In this document: piece after piece, positions 24,721 through 33,487 of the stretch
How positions within the stretch are numbered: position 1 is the stretch's first letter
How the letters are laid out: each line of letters begins with the position of its first letter
Assembly (NCBI RefSeq): GCF_019457885.1
Contig: NZ_JAHZST010000027.1
Coordinates: forward strand, 1 to 46,886
Reading direction: 5' to 3'
DNA: 46,886 bases
Source of the DNA: Shewanella nanhaiensis
Lineage (GTDB): Bacteria > Pseudomonadota > Gammaproteobacteria > Enterobacterales > Shewanellaceae
Made by a program: the position numbers and the translations under genes
Notes under the pieces: generated by a model
Database searches by the model: none
What the model was told of the DNA's origin: nothing
What the model saw: the letters and a program-made list of their open reading frames with translations, nothing else

Positions 24721-25548
24721 ATGGCAATTATTAAGTGTAAGCCAACTTCTGCCGGTCGTCGTCACGTAGTTAAAGTGGTGAATACTGACCTGCATAAGGG
24801 TAAACCTTTTGCTGGCCTGTTGGCTAAGAAGTCAAAAAGTGGTGGCCGTAATAATACTGGCCGTATCACAGTTCGTCACGTAGGTGGTGGACACAAGCAG
24901 CATTACCGTATCATTGATTTTAAACGTATCAAAGACGGTATCCCTGCAAAGGTTGAGCGTTTGGAATATGATCCAAACCGCACAGCTAACATCGCACTTG
25001 TTTTGTATGCTGATGGTGAGCGTCGTTATATCCTTGCTGCTAAAGGCATGCAAGCTGGTGATAAGATCCAGTCTGGTATCGATGCTGAAATCAAAGTGGG
25101 TAACGCTTTGCCATTACGCAACATCCCAGTAGGTAGTGTTGTACACGCAGTTGAAATGAAGCCTGGTAAAGGTGCTCAGATCGCTCGTTCAGCAGGTACT
25201 TATGTACAAGTTGTTGCTCGTGATGGCGAATACGCTACTCTACGTCTTCGCTCTGGCGAAATGCGTAAAGTACCGGTTGATTGCCGCGCGACAATGGGTG
25301 AAGTTGGTAACGCCGAACACATGCTACGCCAGTTAGGTAAAGCAGGTGCTAAACGCTGGAGAGGCGTACGCCCAACAGTTCGTGGTGTTGCAATGAACCC
25401 AATCGACCATCCACATGGTGGTGGTGAAGGCCGTACTTCTGGTGGCCGTCATCCTGTTTCTCCATGGGGTGTTCCAACTAAGGGTTATAAGACTCGTAGT
25501 AACAAACGCACCGACAAGTACATCGTACGTCGTCGCAATAAAAAGTAA
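24721..25548 (+). CDS. rplB: 50S ribosomal protein L2
   Basis: L2 is needed for subunit joining and peptidyl transferase activity. I chose ATG 24721 (MAIIKCKPTSAGRRHV), with AAGGAG nine bases upstream, giving 275 residues; an in-frame ATG 16 codons earlier lies inside rplW and is not conserved. NPIDHPHGGGEGR contains His230, the equivalent of the functionally important E. coli His229. Confidence 0.98.
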   Translation: MAIIKCKPTSAGRRHVVKVVNTDLHKGKPFAGLLAKKSKSGGRNNTGRITVRHVGGGHKQHYRIIDFKRIKDGIPAKVERLEYDPNRTANIALVLYADGERRYILAAKGMQAGDKIQSGIDAEIKVGNALPLRNIPVGSVVHAVEMKPGKGAQIARSAGTYVQVVARDGEYATLRLRSGEMRKVPVDCRATMGEVGNAEHMLRQLGKAGAKRWRGVRPTVRGVAMNPIDHPHGGGEGRTSGGRHPVSPWGVPTKGYKTRSNKRTDKYIVRRRNKK

Positions 25549-25559
25549 GAGGATTCGCC

Positions 25560-25838
25560 ATGCCACGTTCTCTCAAGAAAGGTCCATTCATTGACCTGCA
25601 CTTGCTGAAGAAGGTAGAGAAAGCGATGGAAGCGGGAGACAAGAAGCCTATTAAGACTTGGTCTCGTCGCTCTATGATCATCCCTAATATGATTGGGTTG
25701 ACCATCGCTGTCCATAATGGTCGTCAGCACGTACCTGTGTTCGTAACTGACGAAATGATCGGCCACAAGCTTGGTGAATTTTCACCAACTCGCACTTATC
25801 GCGGCCATGCTGCAGATAAGAAAGCGAAGAAGCGTTAA
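25560..25838 (+). CDS. rpsS: 30S ribosomal protein S19
   Basis: S19 forms a complex with S13 in the 30S head near the A-site tRNA and contacts bridge B1a. It has 92 residues, starting MPRSLKKGPFIDLHLLKKVE, with the conserved RRSMIIPNMIGLTIAVHNG and KLGEFSPTRTYRGHAADKK. AGAGGA lies seven bases before the ATG; rplB ends 11 bases before. Confidence 0.98.
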   Translation: MPRSLKKGPFIDLHLLKKVEKAMEAGDKKPIKTWSRRSMIIPNMIGLTIAVHNGRQHVPVFVTDEMIGHKLGEFSPTRTYRGHAADKKAKKR

Positions 25839-25853
25839 TACGGGAGGAATAAG

Positions 25854-26186
25854 ATGGAAGTTTTAGCTAAACATCGTTTTGCCCGTACGTCGCCTCAAAA
25901 GTGTCGTTTGGTTGCAGATCAAATCCGTGGACTGCCTGTTGCTAAGGCTCTCGAAATACTAACTTTCAGCCCTAAAAAAGCTGCAGTACTTGTTAAGAAA
26001 GTACTGGACTCTGCAATCGCTAATGCTGAGCACAACGAAGGTGCTGACATTGACGAGCTAAGAGTTGGAGCCATTATGATCGATGAAGGTCCAACTATGA
26101 AGCGTATCATGCCACGTGCCAAAGGCCGTGCTGATCGCATAATCAAGCGTACCAGCCACATTACTGTGGTTGTATCAGATCGCTAG
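25854..26186 (+). CDS. rplV: 50S ribosomal protein L22
   Basis: L22 has a long beta-hairpin that lines the exit tunnel next to L4 and affects macrolide action. It has 110 residues, as in E. coli. [19 protein letters not shown] is near the N terminus and the tunnel hairpin [16 protein letters not shown] is about residues 80-95. GGGAGG gives a strong ribosome binding site. Confidence 0.98.
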
Positions 26187-26195
26187 GAGTTAGCA

Positions 26196-26885
26196 ATGGG
26201 ACAGAAAGTACATCCTAATGGTATCCGTCTGGGTATCACTAAGCCTTGGATCTCGACCTGGTACGCTGACAAGTCAGACTATGCCAATAACTTAACTAGT
26301 GACTGGGAAGTGCGTAAGTTTCTTGAAAAGAACCTTAAGCAAGCTTCAGTCTCTAAGATTGTTATCGAGCGTCCAGCAAAGAGTGTTCGCGTTACTATTC
26401 ACACTGCCCGTCCAGGTGTTGTGATTGGTAAGAAAGGTGAAGACGTTGAAAAGCTACGCAACGCAGTTGCTAAGCTGACTGGTATTCCAGCTCAAATCAA
26501 CATCGCTGAGATCCGTAAGCCTGAGCTAGATGCAAAGCTTGTTGCCGAAGGCATCGCTTCGCAGCTAGAGCGTCGTGTTATGTTCCGTCGTGCTATGAAG
26601 CGCGCAGTACAAAATGCAATGCGTCTTGGTGCTAAAGGTATCAAAGTTGAAGTTAGCGGCCGTCTAGGCGGTGCTGAGATTGCGCGTTCTGAGTGGTATC
26701 GTGAAGGTCGTGTACCTTTGCATACACTGCGTGCTGATATCGACTATTCGACTGCAGAAAGTCACACTCAATACGGTGTGATAGGCGTCAAAGTTTGGGT
26801 CTTCAAAGGTGAAGTTCTAGACGGCGTGCTACCTGCACACGAAGAGCCGAAACAGCAGCCGAAGCGTAAGCCTCGCGGTAAATAG
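26196..26885 (+). CDS. rpsC: 30S ribosomal protein S3
   Basis: S3 is part of the mRNA entry helicase with S4 and S5. It has 229 residues (E. coli 233). The KH domain has GVVIGKKGEDVEKLR at about 70-84, and the C-terminal part contains LGAKGIKVEVSGRLGGAEIARSEWYREG-type sequence (GRLGGAEIARSEWYREG). The basic tail QQPKRKPRGK ends it. AGGAG precedes the ATG. Confidence 0.98.
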   Translation: MGQKVHPNGIRLGITKPWISTWYADKSDYANNLTSDWEVRKFLEKNLKQASVSKIVIERPAKSVRVTIHTARPGVVIGKKGEDVEKLRNAVAKLTGIPAQINIAEIRKPELDAKLVAEGIASQLERRVMFRRAMKRAVQNAMRLGAKGIKVEVSGRLGGAEIARSEWYREGRVPLHTLRADIDYSTAESHTQYGVIGVKVWVFKGEVLDGVLPAHEEPKQQPKRKPRGK

Positions 26886-26896
26886 GAGAGCTGGCA

Positions 26897-27307
26897 ATGC
26901 TGCAACCAAAACGAATGAAGTTTCGTAAAATGTTCAAAGGCCGCAACCGTGGTCTTGCGAACGGCACTGAAGTTAGCTTCGGTGATTTCGGTCTGAAGGC
27001 TGTTGGTCGTGGTCGTTTGACTGCGCGTCAGATCGAAGCTGCACGTCGTGCGATGACACGTCACATTAAACGTCAAGGTCAAATCTGGATCCGCGTTTTC
27101 CCTGACAAGCCAATTACCTCTAAGCCTCTTGAAGTGCGTATGGGTAAAGGTAAGGGTAACGTTGAATACTGGGTTTGCCAGATTCAACCAGGTAAGGTTC
27201 TTTATGAGATGGATGGTGTATCAGAGGAGTTAGCTCGTGAAGCTTTCGCTCTTGCTGCTGCCAAACTACCTCTTAAGACTACCTTTGTAACTAAGACGGT
27301 GATGTAA
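26897..27307 (+). CDS. rplP: 50S ribosomal protein L16
   Basis: L16 organises the A-site side of the 50S subunit and is added late in assembly. It has 136 residues, as in E. coli, beginning [19 protein letters not shown]. Arg81 in [10 protein letters not shown] is the residue hydroxylated by RoxA (YcfD) in E. coli. Its stop shares one base with the rpmC start (TAATG). Confidence 0.98.
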
Positions 27308-27498
27308 TGAAAGCGAGCGAACTAACAGAAAAGAGCGTTGAAGAATTGAACGCTGAACTGCTTGGTCTGCTGCGTGAGCAGTTTAATCTGCGTATGCAAC
27401 ACGCCACTGGTCAGTTGACTCAGACTCATCAGCTTAAAATCGTGCGTCGCAACATTGCGCGCGTTAAGACCATTATTACTTCTAAGGCGGGTGCATAA
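27307..27498 (+). CDS. rpmC: 50S ribosomal protein L29
   Basis: L29 is a two-helix protein beside L23 at the tunnel exit, contacting SRP. It has 63 residues, the E. coli length, with [20 protein letters not shown] in the centre and the helix [17 protein letters not shown] after it. It overlaps both neighbours by one base (TAATG at each end), so the three genes are tightly coupled. Confidence 0.97.
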
Positions 27499-27746
27499 TG
27501 TCTGATACTATCCGTACTTTGCAGGGTCGAGTACTTAGCAACAAGATGGACAAGTCTATCACTGTAGCTATTGAGCGTAAGGTTAAGCATCCTTTATACG
27601 GGAAGTTCCTTAAGCGTACTACTAAGATCCATGCACATGACGAACAAAATCAGTGTAATGCTGGCGATGTCGTGACTATTCGCGAATGCCGTCCGCTGTC
27701 TAAGACTAAGTCTTGGACTCTGGTTGAAGTAGTGACTAAAGCTTAA
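27498..27746 (+). CDS. rpsQ: 30S ribosomal protein S17
   Basis: S17 is an OB-fold primary binding protein of the 16S 5' domain. It has 82 residues (E. coli 84), starting [20 protein letters not shown], with VERKVKHPLY-type sequence (AIERKVKHPLYGKF) and IRECRPLSKTKSW. It is the last S10-operon gene; a terminator follows 20 bases later. Confidence 0.97.
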   Translation: MSDTIRTLQGRVLSNKMDKSITVAIERKVKHPLYGKFLKRTTKIHAHDEQNQCNAGDVVTIRECRPLSKTKSWTLVEVVTKA

Positions 27747-27765
27747 TTTTATTAAGCTTTTACCG

Positions 27766-27797
27766 AAACGGCTCCTTCCAATGGAGCCGTTTTTATT
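27766..27797 (+). terminator. Terminator of the S10 operon
   Basis: AAACGGCTCC-TTCCAAT-GGAGCCGTTT has a 10-bp stem and a T-run. It separates the S10 and spc transcription units. Confidence 0.92.
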
Positions 27798-27824
27798 TTA
27801 ATACTATCTATTCCTAAAATCGGG

Positions 27825-27833
27825 TGTTATACT
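27825..27833 (+). promoter_or_regulatory. spc operon promoter, extended -10
   Basis: TG-T-TATACT (27825-27833) followed by TGCGCGCC is an extended -10 element. From memory, the E. coli spc promoter reads GGTGTTATAATGCCGCGCC at this place, so the TG motif and discriminator are conserved. No good -35 is visible. The leader to rplN would be about 85 bases. Confidence 0.65.
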
Positions 27834-27925
27834 TGCGCGCCAATTTTGACAAAAGATTCGTCAAAAGTTGGACAAATAGTAGCCCCAATGTGGGGATGTG
27901 AAGTAACGTTAGCGGAGCATTTACA

Positions 27926-28294
27926 ATGATCCAAATGCAATCGACTCTAGATGTTGCCTGCAACAGTGGCGCTCGTAGAGTTCAGTGTATTAAGGTCTTA
28001 GGTGGATCTCACCGTCGTTATGCCGGTATCGGCGATATCATCAAGGTTTCTGTTAAAGAAGCTATTCCTCGCGGTAAAGCGAAGAAAGGTGATGTTTATA
28101 GCGCGGTTGTAGTTCGTACTAAGAAAGGCGTTCGTCGTCCAGACGGTTCTGTCATTCGCTTCGATCGGAACGCAGCTGTTTTGCTTAACGCAAACAATGC
28201 ACCGATTGGTACTCGTATCTTTGGCCCAGTGACGCGTGAATTGCGTACAGAACAATTTATGAAAATTGTTTCTCTGGCCCCTGAAGTACTGTAA
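27926..28294 (+). CDS. rplN: 50S ribosomal protein L14
   Basis: L14 lies at the subunit interface and takes part in bridges B5 and B8; RsfS silencing factor binds it. It has 122 residues (E. coli 123) beginning MIQMQSTLDVACNSGARRVQ, with KVLGGSHRRYAGIGDIIKVS and KKGVRRPDGSVIRFD. It is the first gene of the spc operon. Confidence 0.98.
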   Translation: MIQMQSTLDVACNSGARRVQCIKVLGGSHRRYAGIGDIIKVSVKEAIPRGKAKKGDVYSAVVVRTKKGVRRPDGSVIRFDRNAAVLLNANNAPIGTRIFGPVTRELRTEQFMKIVSLAPEVL

Positions 28295-28305
28295 AGGAGC
28301 TTCAA

Positions 28306-28620
28306 ATGGCAGCTAAAATCCGTCGCGAAGACGAAGTAGTAGTACTAGCAGGTAAAGATAAAGGGAAACGTGCAAAAGTTTCTCAGGTTCTTCCTACTGG
28401 TAAATTAATTGTTGAAGGCGTTAACCTTGTTAAGAAACACCAGAAGCCAAACCCACAATTGGGCGTAGCTGGCGGTATTGTTGAGCAAGAAGCACCGATA
28501 CAAGCATCAAACGTAGCGATTTTCAACTCTGCCACTGGCAAAGCTGATCGCGTTGGTTTCCGATTTGAAGACGGCAAAAAAGTCCGTTTCTTTAAGTCGA
28601 ACAGTGAACTCGTTAAGTAA
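28306..28620 (+). CDS. rplX: 50S ribosomal protein L24
   Basis: L24 is one of the two assembly initiators of the 50S subunit. It has 104 residues, as in E. coli. The KOW motif is near the N terminus (VVVLAGKDKGKRAKVSQVLP), followed by VEGVNLVKKHQKPNP. AAGGAG lies before the ATG, 11 bases after rplN. Confidence 0.98.
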   Translation: MAAKIRREDEVVVLAGKDKGKRAKVSQVLPTGKLIVEGVNLVKKHQKPNPQLGVAGGIVEQEAPIQASNVAIFNSATGKADRVGFRFEDGKKVRFFKSNSELVK

Positions 28621-28665
28621 TTGGAGTAAACGATGGCGAAACTGCATGATAAATATCAAGAGACT
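28621..28665 (+). promoter_or_regulatory. Probable S8 repression site at the rplE start
   Basis: The rplE initiation region ATGGCGAAACTGCATGAT is, from memory, the same at the nucleotide level as in E. coli, where S8 binds here to repress spc translation. The codons GCG AAA CTG differ from the GCT/CTT/CTA preference of the neighbouring genes, which suggests the RNA sequence itself is held by selection. Confidence 0.45.
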
Positions 28666-29172
28666 GTTAGCCCTGAACTTCAAAAGAAGTTTGGTTTTAC
28701 CAGTGTCATGCAAGTCCCTCGGATTGAGAAAATCACCCTTAACATGGGTGTTGGCGAAGCAGTAGCAGATAAGAAAGTTATGGAGCATGCGCTTCGTGAC
28801 ATGACTGCTATCGCAGGTCAAAAGCCAGTAGTGACTGTAGCTCGTAAGTCAGTGGCTGGTTTTAAAATCCGTGAAGGCTACCCGATAGGCTGTAAGGTTA
28901 CACTGCGCGGTGAGCGTATGTGGGAATTCTTAGAGCGTTTAGTTGATATCGCAATCCCGCGTATTCGTGATTTCCGTGGCATGAGCGCTAAGTCGTTCGA
29001 TGGCCGTGGTAACTACGCAATGGGTGTACGTGAGCAAATCATCTTTCCAGAGATCCAATACGATAAAATCGATAAGATCCGCGGTATGGATATTGTAATC
29101 ACTACTTCTGCGAAGAATGACGAAGAAGGCCGAGCTCTGCTTGAAGCCTTTAACTTCCCATTCAAGAAATAA
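28633..29172 (+). CDS. rplE: 50S ribosomal protein L5
   Basis: L5 binds 5S rRNA in the central protuberance and contacts P-site tRNA. It has 179 residues, the E. coli length. VPRIEKITLNMGVGEA, RGERMWEFLERLVDIAIPRI and FDGRGNYAMGVREQIIFPE are family hallmarks. GGAG lies eight bases upstream. Its 5' codons overlap a probable S8 binding site. Confidence 0.98.
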   Translation: MAKLHDKYQETVSPELQKKFGFTSVMQVPRIEKITLNMGVGEAVADKKVMEHALRDMTAIAGQKPVVTVARKSVAGFKIREGYPIGCKVTLRGERMWEFLERLVDIAIPRIRDFRGMSAKSFDGRGNYAMGVREQIIFPEIQYDKIDKIRGMDIVITTSAKNDEEGRALLEAFNFPFKK

Positions 29173-29182
29173 GGGTAGCGTA

Positions 29183-29488
29183 ATGGCAAAAAGTTCAATG
29201 AAAGCACGTGAAGTAAAACGTGCCAAGCTCGTGGCTAAGTTCGCTGAAAAGCGTCTAGCTCTTAAGGCTATCATTAACAATCCAACTACATCTGATGATG
29301 ACCGTTGGGATGCAGTTCTTAAGTTGCAAGGTCTACCACGTGATTCCAGCAGTTCGCGTCAGCGCAATCGTTGTAGTCAAACTGGTCGCCCACATGGTTA
29401 CTTACGTAAGTTCGGCCTTAGCCGTATCAAGTTACGTGAAGCTACTATGCGCGGTGAAGTTCCTGGTCTACGTAAGGCCAGCTGGTAA
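29183..29488 (+). CDS. rpsN: 30S ribosomal protein S14 (zinc-free form)
   Basis: S14 is a late-assembling protein of the 30S head. I chose ATG 29183 (MAKSSMKAREVKRAKLV), giving 101 residues as in E. coli; a frame open further upstream runs inside rplE. There is no CXXC pair, so this is the zinc-independent long type. RNRCSQTGRPHGYLRKFGLS is the conserved core. Confidence 0.98.
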   Translation: MAKSSMKAREVKRAKLVAKFAEKRLALKAIINNPTTSDDDRWDAVLKLQGLPRDSSSSRQRNRCSQTGRPHGYLRKFGLSRIKLREATMRGEVPGLRKASW

Positions 29489-29512
29489 CCACTTGTCACG
29501 GAGTAAGCTTAT

Positions 29513-29905
29513 ATGAGCATGCAAGATCCTATAGCGGATATGTTAACCCGTATTCGTAATGGCCAAGCTGCTAAACACGTTTCAGTAACTATGCCTTCTG
29601 CTAAGCTAAAAATCGCCATCGCGAAAACGCTTAAAGAAGAAGGTTATATCACTGACTACGCCGTAGCAGATGAAGCCAAGCCTGTTCTTGAAATCACTTT
29701 AAAGTATTTCCAAGGTCAGCCAGTCGTTGAGACTATCCAGCGCGTTAGCCGTCCTGGTCTTCGTATTTACAAAGGTAAAGACGAACTACCAAAGGTTATG
29801 GGCGGACTGGGTGTCGCTATTGTGTCCACTTCTAAAGGTTTGATGACTGATCGTACTGCCCGCCAAAATGGCATGGGTGGGGAAGTTATCTGCTACGTAG
29901 CATAA
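29513..29905 (+). CDS. rpsH: 30S ribosomal protein S8
   Basis: S8 binds the 16S central domain and in E. coli represses the spc operon at rplE. It has 130 residues, as in E. coli, starting [20 protein letters not shown]. The RNA-binding C-terminal half has [20 protein letters not shown] ending in EVICYVA. The spacer to rpsN is 24 bases. Confidence 0.98.
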
Positions 29906-29915
29906 GGAGCTAGCA

Positions 29916-30446
29916 ATGTCTCGTGTCGCAAAAGCACCAGTCGCTATCCCTGCAGGCGTAGAAGTGACTTTAAACGAACAAACTATCACCGTAAAAGGTA
30001 CTAAAGGTAGTTTGACTCGAGTTATTAACACTGATGTTATCGTTGTTGTTGAAGATAACGAAATCAAGTGTAGTTCTGTTGAAGGCGTTAAAACTAACGC
30101 TCAAGCAGGTACAGCTCGAGCTTTAATCAATAACATGGTTGTTGGTGTTACAGAAGGTTTTGAAAAGAAACTTCAGTTAATTGGTGTTGGTTACCGTGCG
30201 AAAATCGCTGGTAACGGCGTTGATTTAACTCTAGGTTTCTCTCACCCACTAGTACACGAACTCCCAGACGGCGTATCAGCTGTTTGTCCTTCTCAAACTG
30301 AAATCGTACTTACTGGTACTGATAAGCAGCTTGTAGGTCAAGTAGCAGCTGAGATTCGCGGCTACCGTCCACCAGAGCCTTACAAAGGTAAAGGTGTTCG
30401 CTACGCTGACGAACAAGTACGTCGTAAAGAGGCTAAGAAGAAGTAG
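29916..30446 (+). CDS. rplF: 50S ribosomal protein L6
   Basis: L6 lies near the sarcin-ricin loop where elongation factors bind. It has 176 residues (E. coli 177). MSRVAKAPVAIPAGVEVTL opens the first domain; KLQLIGVGYRAKIAG and the C-terminal YRPPEPYKGKGVRYADEQ identify the second. AAGGAG lies eight bases before the start. Confidence 0.98.
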   Translation: MSRVAKAPVAIPAGVEVTLNEQTITVKGTKGSLTRVINTDVIVVVEDNEIKCSSVEGVKTNAQAGTARALINNMVVGVTEGFEKKLQLIGVGYRAKIAGNGVDLTLGFSHPLVHELPDGVSAVCPSQTEIVLTGTDKQLVGQVAAEIRGYRPPEPYKGKGVRYADEQVRRKEAKKK

Positions 30447-30456
30447 GTAACGCGAT

Positions 30457-30807
30457 ATGGATAAGAAAACATCTCGCTTGCGTCGCGCACTACGCGGTCG
30501 TAAGAAGATCCAAGAGCTGGGCGTTAACCGTCTGGTTGTACATCGTACACCACGTCACACCTATGCTCAGGTAATTAGCCCTGATTCACAGGTTTTGGCG
30601 TCAGCTTCTACTGCTGAGAAAGCGGTAACAGAGCAGCTAAAGTACACAGGTAACGTTGATGCAGCTAAAGTAGTGGGTAAAACCGTTGCTGAGCGTGCTA
30701 TCGAAAAAGGCGTAACTGTAGTTGCATTCGATCGTTCCGGTTTCAAGTATCACGGCCGTGTTGCTGCTCTAGCAGACGCCGCTCGTGAAGCTGGCCTCAA
30801 GTTCTAA
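30457..30807 (+). CDS. rplR: 50S ribosomal protein L18
   Basis: L18 binds 5S rRNA together with L5 and L25. It has 116 residues (E. coli 117), beginning MDKKTSRLRRALRGRKKIQE, with RLVVHRTPRHTYAQVI and the C-terminal FDRSGFKYHGRVAALADAAR. It follows rplF by 10 bases. Confidence 0.98.
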   Translation: MDKKTSRLRRALRGRKKIQELGVNRLVVHRTPRHTYAQVISPDSQVLASASTAEKAVTEQLKYTGNVDAAKVVGKTVAERAIEKGVTVVAFDRSGFKYHGRVAALADAAREAGLKF

Positions 30808-30820
30808 GGAATGATGAAAA

Positions 30821-31327
30821 ATGGCTAAATTTGAAGCTCAACAGCAAAAAGACGATCTGCAAGAGAAATTAGTTGCAGTAAATCGTGTTTCTAAAGTAGT
30901 TAAAGGCGGACGTATCTTTAGCTTCACTGCACTAACTGTAGTCGGTGATGGTAACGGTAAAGTTGGCTTTGGCTATGGTAAAGCGCGTGAAGTACCTGCA
31001 GCAATTCAGAAAGCGATGGAAAAGGCTCGCCGTAACATCGTTTCTGTTGAATTGAACAATGGTACTCTGCACCACCCTGTAAAGGGCCGTCACACTGGTT
31101 CGCGTGTATACATGCAGCCAGCATCAGACGGTACCGGTATTATTGCCGGTGGCGCAATGCGTGCCGTATTGGAAGTAGCAGGCGTTCATAACGTTCTGTC
31201 GAAAGCATACGGTTCTACTAACCCGATCAACATCGTTCGCGCAACTGTCGATGCGTTGGTGCACATGAAGTCACCATCACAAATCGCAGCTAAGCGTGGC
31301 CTGAATGTTGATGAAATTCGAGGTTAA
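30821..31327 (+). CDS. rpsE: 30S ribosomal protein S5
   Basis: S5 helps form the mRNA entry channel and affects decoding accuracy. It has 168 residues (E. coli 167). The dsRNA-binding-like domain has RVSKVVKGGRIFSFTALTVV (about 21-40) and GNGKVGFGYGKAREVPAAI; the C-terminal domain has GGAMRAVLEVAGV. The loop residues at the spectinomycin site (VVKGGR) are wild type. Confidence 0.98.
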   Translation: MAKFEAQQQKDDLQEKLVAVNRVSKVVKGGRIFSFTALTVVGDGNGKVGFGYGKAREVPAAIQKAMEKARRNIVSVELNNGTLHHPVKGRHTGSRVYMQPASDGTGIIAGGAMRAVLEVAGVHNVLSKAYGSTNPINIVRATVDALVHMKSPSQIAAKRGLNVDEIRG

Positions 31328-31333
31328 TGCACC

Positions 31334-31516
31334 ATGGCTACTAAAACAATTAAAGTAACTCAGACTAAAAGTTCTATCGGCCGCTTACCAAAGCACCGTG
31401 CGTCTCTATTAGGTCTAGGTCTACGCCGTATTAATCACACTGTCGAAGTTGAAGATACTCCTTCTGTTCGCGGTATGATTAACAAGGTTTACTACATGGT
31501 TAAGGTGGAGGATTAA
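31334..31516 (+). CDS. rpmD: 50S ribosomal protein L30
   Basis: L30 is a small 50S protein found in many but not all bacteria. It has 60 residues (E. coli 59): KTIKVTQTKSSIGRLPKHRA, then LLGLGLRRINHTVEVED. It lies six bases after rpsE and two bases before rplO, so translation is likely coupled. Confidence 0.97.
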   Translation: MATKTIKVTQTKSSIGRLPKHRASLLGLGLRRINHTVEVEDTPSVRGMINKVYYMVKVED

Positions 31517-31518
31517 TA

Positions 31519-31953
31519 ATGCGTTTAAATACTCTATCTCCAGCAGCAGGCGCTAAGTCAGCTGCTAAGCGTGTAGGTCGCGGTATCGGTTCAGGCACTG
31601 GTAAAACTTGTGGCCGCGGTCACAAAGGTCAGAAGTCTCGTTCAGGCGGCGGTGTTCGCATCGGTTTCGAAGGTGGTCAAATGCCACTTAAGATTCGTTT
31701 GCCTAAGTTTGGTTTTACCTCGCGTAAAGCGATGGTTTCAGCCGAAGTTCGTATTAGTGAACTAGCTAAAGTTAACGGTGATGTTGTCGATTTGAGTACA
31801 CTGAAAGATGCGAATCTTGTTACTCGCAACATACAGTTTGCTAAAATCGTTCTTTCAGGTACCATTGAGCGCCCAGTGACCGTAAAAGGTCTGAAGGTAA
31901 CCAAAGGTGCACGTGCAGCTATTGAAGCTGCCGGCGGAAAGATCGAGGAATAA
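31519..31953 (+). CDS. rplO: 50S ribosomal protein L15
   Basis: L15 is a late 50S assembly protein with a long glycine-rich N-terminal tail reaching into the rRNA core (GRGIGSGTGKTCGRGHKGQK, about residues 21-40). It has 144 residues, as in E. coli. The globular part ends KGARAAIEAAGGKIEE. secY follows seven bases later, the usual arrangement. Confidence 0.98.
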   Translation: MRLNTLSPAAGAKSAAKRVGRGIGSGTGKTCGRGHKGQKSRSGGGVRIGFEGGQMPLKIRLPKFGFTSRKAMVSAEVRISELAKVNGDVVDLSTLKDANLVTRNIQFAKIVLSGTIERPVTVKGLKVTKGARAAIEAAGGKIEE

Positions 31954-31960
31954 TACGTCG

Positions 31961-33301
31961 ATGGCAAAACCAGGACTTGATTTAAAAAGCGCGAAAGGTG
32001 GATTTTCTGAACTGAAGACTCGCCTCCTGTTCGTGATTGGTGCAATTATCGTCTTTAGAGCCGGTTCGTTTGTACCAATTCCTGGTATTGACGCTGCTGT
32101 ATTAGCAGAGCTGTTCAATCAGCAGAAGGGGACCATCCTAGGCATGTTTAACATGTTCTCTGGTGGTGCCCTTGAACGTGCTTCTATCTTTGCATTAGGT
32201 ATCATGCCGTATATTTCGGCGTCGATTATCATGCAACTATTGACTGTGGTACATCCAGCATTAGCCGAACTGAAAAAGGAAGGCGAATCTGGTCGTAAAA
32301 AGATCAGTCAATATACACGATATGGCACATTGGTCCTGGGTACATTCCAGGCAGTCGGTATCGCAACAGGTTTACCAAACTTAGTTCCAGGTTTAGTAGT
32401 AAATCTTGGATTTGGTTTTTACTTTGTTGCTGTTGTGAGTCTAGTGACAGGAACTATGTTCCTTATGTGGCTAGGTGAGCAGATCACCGAACGAGGCATA
32501 GGAAATGGTATCTCGATATTAATTTTCGCAGGTATTGTTGCTGGCCTACCATCTGCTATCGGCCAAACGGCTGAGCAGGCGCGTCAAGGTGACTTGAACG
32601 TACTCGTATTGTTGTTGATTGCTGTTATTGTATTTGCTGTAACTTATTTCGTTGTATTTGTGGAACGTGGTCAACGTCGAATCGTCGTTAACTATGCTAA
32701 GCGTCAGCAGGGCCGTAAGGTGTTTGCAGCGCAGAGTACACATCTACCTCTGAAGATAAATATGGCGGGTGTAATACCACCAATTTTTGCGTCGAGCATC
32801 ATTTTGTTCCCAGGCACACTGGCTCAGTGGTTTGGTCAAAATGAGTCCTTATCATGGTTAAGTGATTTTTCACTTGCTGTGTCACCAGGACAGCCGCTCT
32901 ACTCATTATTGTATGCGTCAGCAATCATCTTCTTCTGTTTCTTCTATACTGCGTTGGTGTTTAACCCACGTGAGACAGCAGACAACTTGAAGAAGAGTGG
33001 TGCGTTTATTCCCGGGATCCGTCCTGGAGAACAGACTTCGCGTTACATTGATAAAGTGATGACACGCTTGACATTAGCAGGCGCATTGTACATTACCTTT
33101 ATCTGTTTAATTCCGGAGTTCATGTTAATTACGTGGAAAGTGCAGTTCTATTTTGGCGGTACTTCACTACTTATTATGGTAGTCGTAATCATGGACTTCA
33201 TGGCTCAAGTTCAGACCCATATGATGTCTCATCAATATGAATCTGTAATGAAGAAAGCTAACTTAGTTAACAAAGCGAATTTAGATCGCTTTGGTCGCTA
33301 A
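31961..33301 (+). CDS. secY: Preprotein translocase subunit SecY
   Basis: SecY is the channel of the SecYEG translocon for exported and membrane proteins. I chose ATG 31961 ([14 protein letters not shown]), giving 446 residues (E. coli 443); a frame open further upstream lies inside rplO. Ten hydrophobic segments can be traced, starting with [40 protein letters not shown] and the cytoplasmic loop before [11 protein letters not shown] are conserved. It lies in the spc operon between rplO and rpmJ. Confidence 0.98.
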
Positions 33302-33324
33302 GAAAGTTTTCTCGGAGTGATGAA

Positions 33325-33438
33325 ATGAAAGTTCGAGCTTCCGTGAAGAAGATCTGCCGTAATTGCAAGATCATCAAACGTAGTGGCGTTGTACGCGTGA
33401 TTTGTGTTGAACCTAAACACAAACAGCGTCAAGGCTAA
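33325..33438 (+). CDS. rpmJ: 50S ribosomal protein L36 (zinc-binding form)
   Basis: L36 is the smallest 50S protein. Its 37 residues start [20 protein letters not shown] and end EPKHKQRQG. Cys11, Cys14, Cys27 and His32 form the zinc ribbon, so this is the C+ type that needs zinc. A CGGAG site lies ten bases upstream. It is the last gene of spc, 23 bases after secY and before a terminator. Confidence 0.96.
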
Positions 33439-33443
33439 CAACA

Positions 33444-33478
33444 TTTGTTCAGCCCTGTTCGGGCTGAACAAAATTTTA
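33444..33478 (+). terminator. Terminator of the spc operon
   Basis: TTTGTTCAGCCC-TGTTC-GGGCTGAACAAA is a perfect 12-bp stem followed by ATTTTATTT. It lies six bases after rpmJ and before the alpha operon leader. Confidence 0.88.
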
Positions 33479-33487
33479 TTTGCAAAA

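Noticed and set aside
26768..27187. 139-codon open frame antisense to rpsC-rplP
   Set aside because: Opposite strand of two ribosomal protein genes with extreme codon bias; such shadows are common and nothing supports expression.
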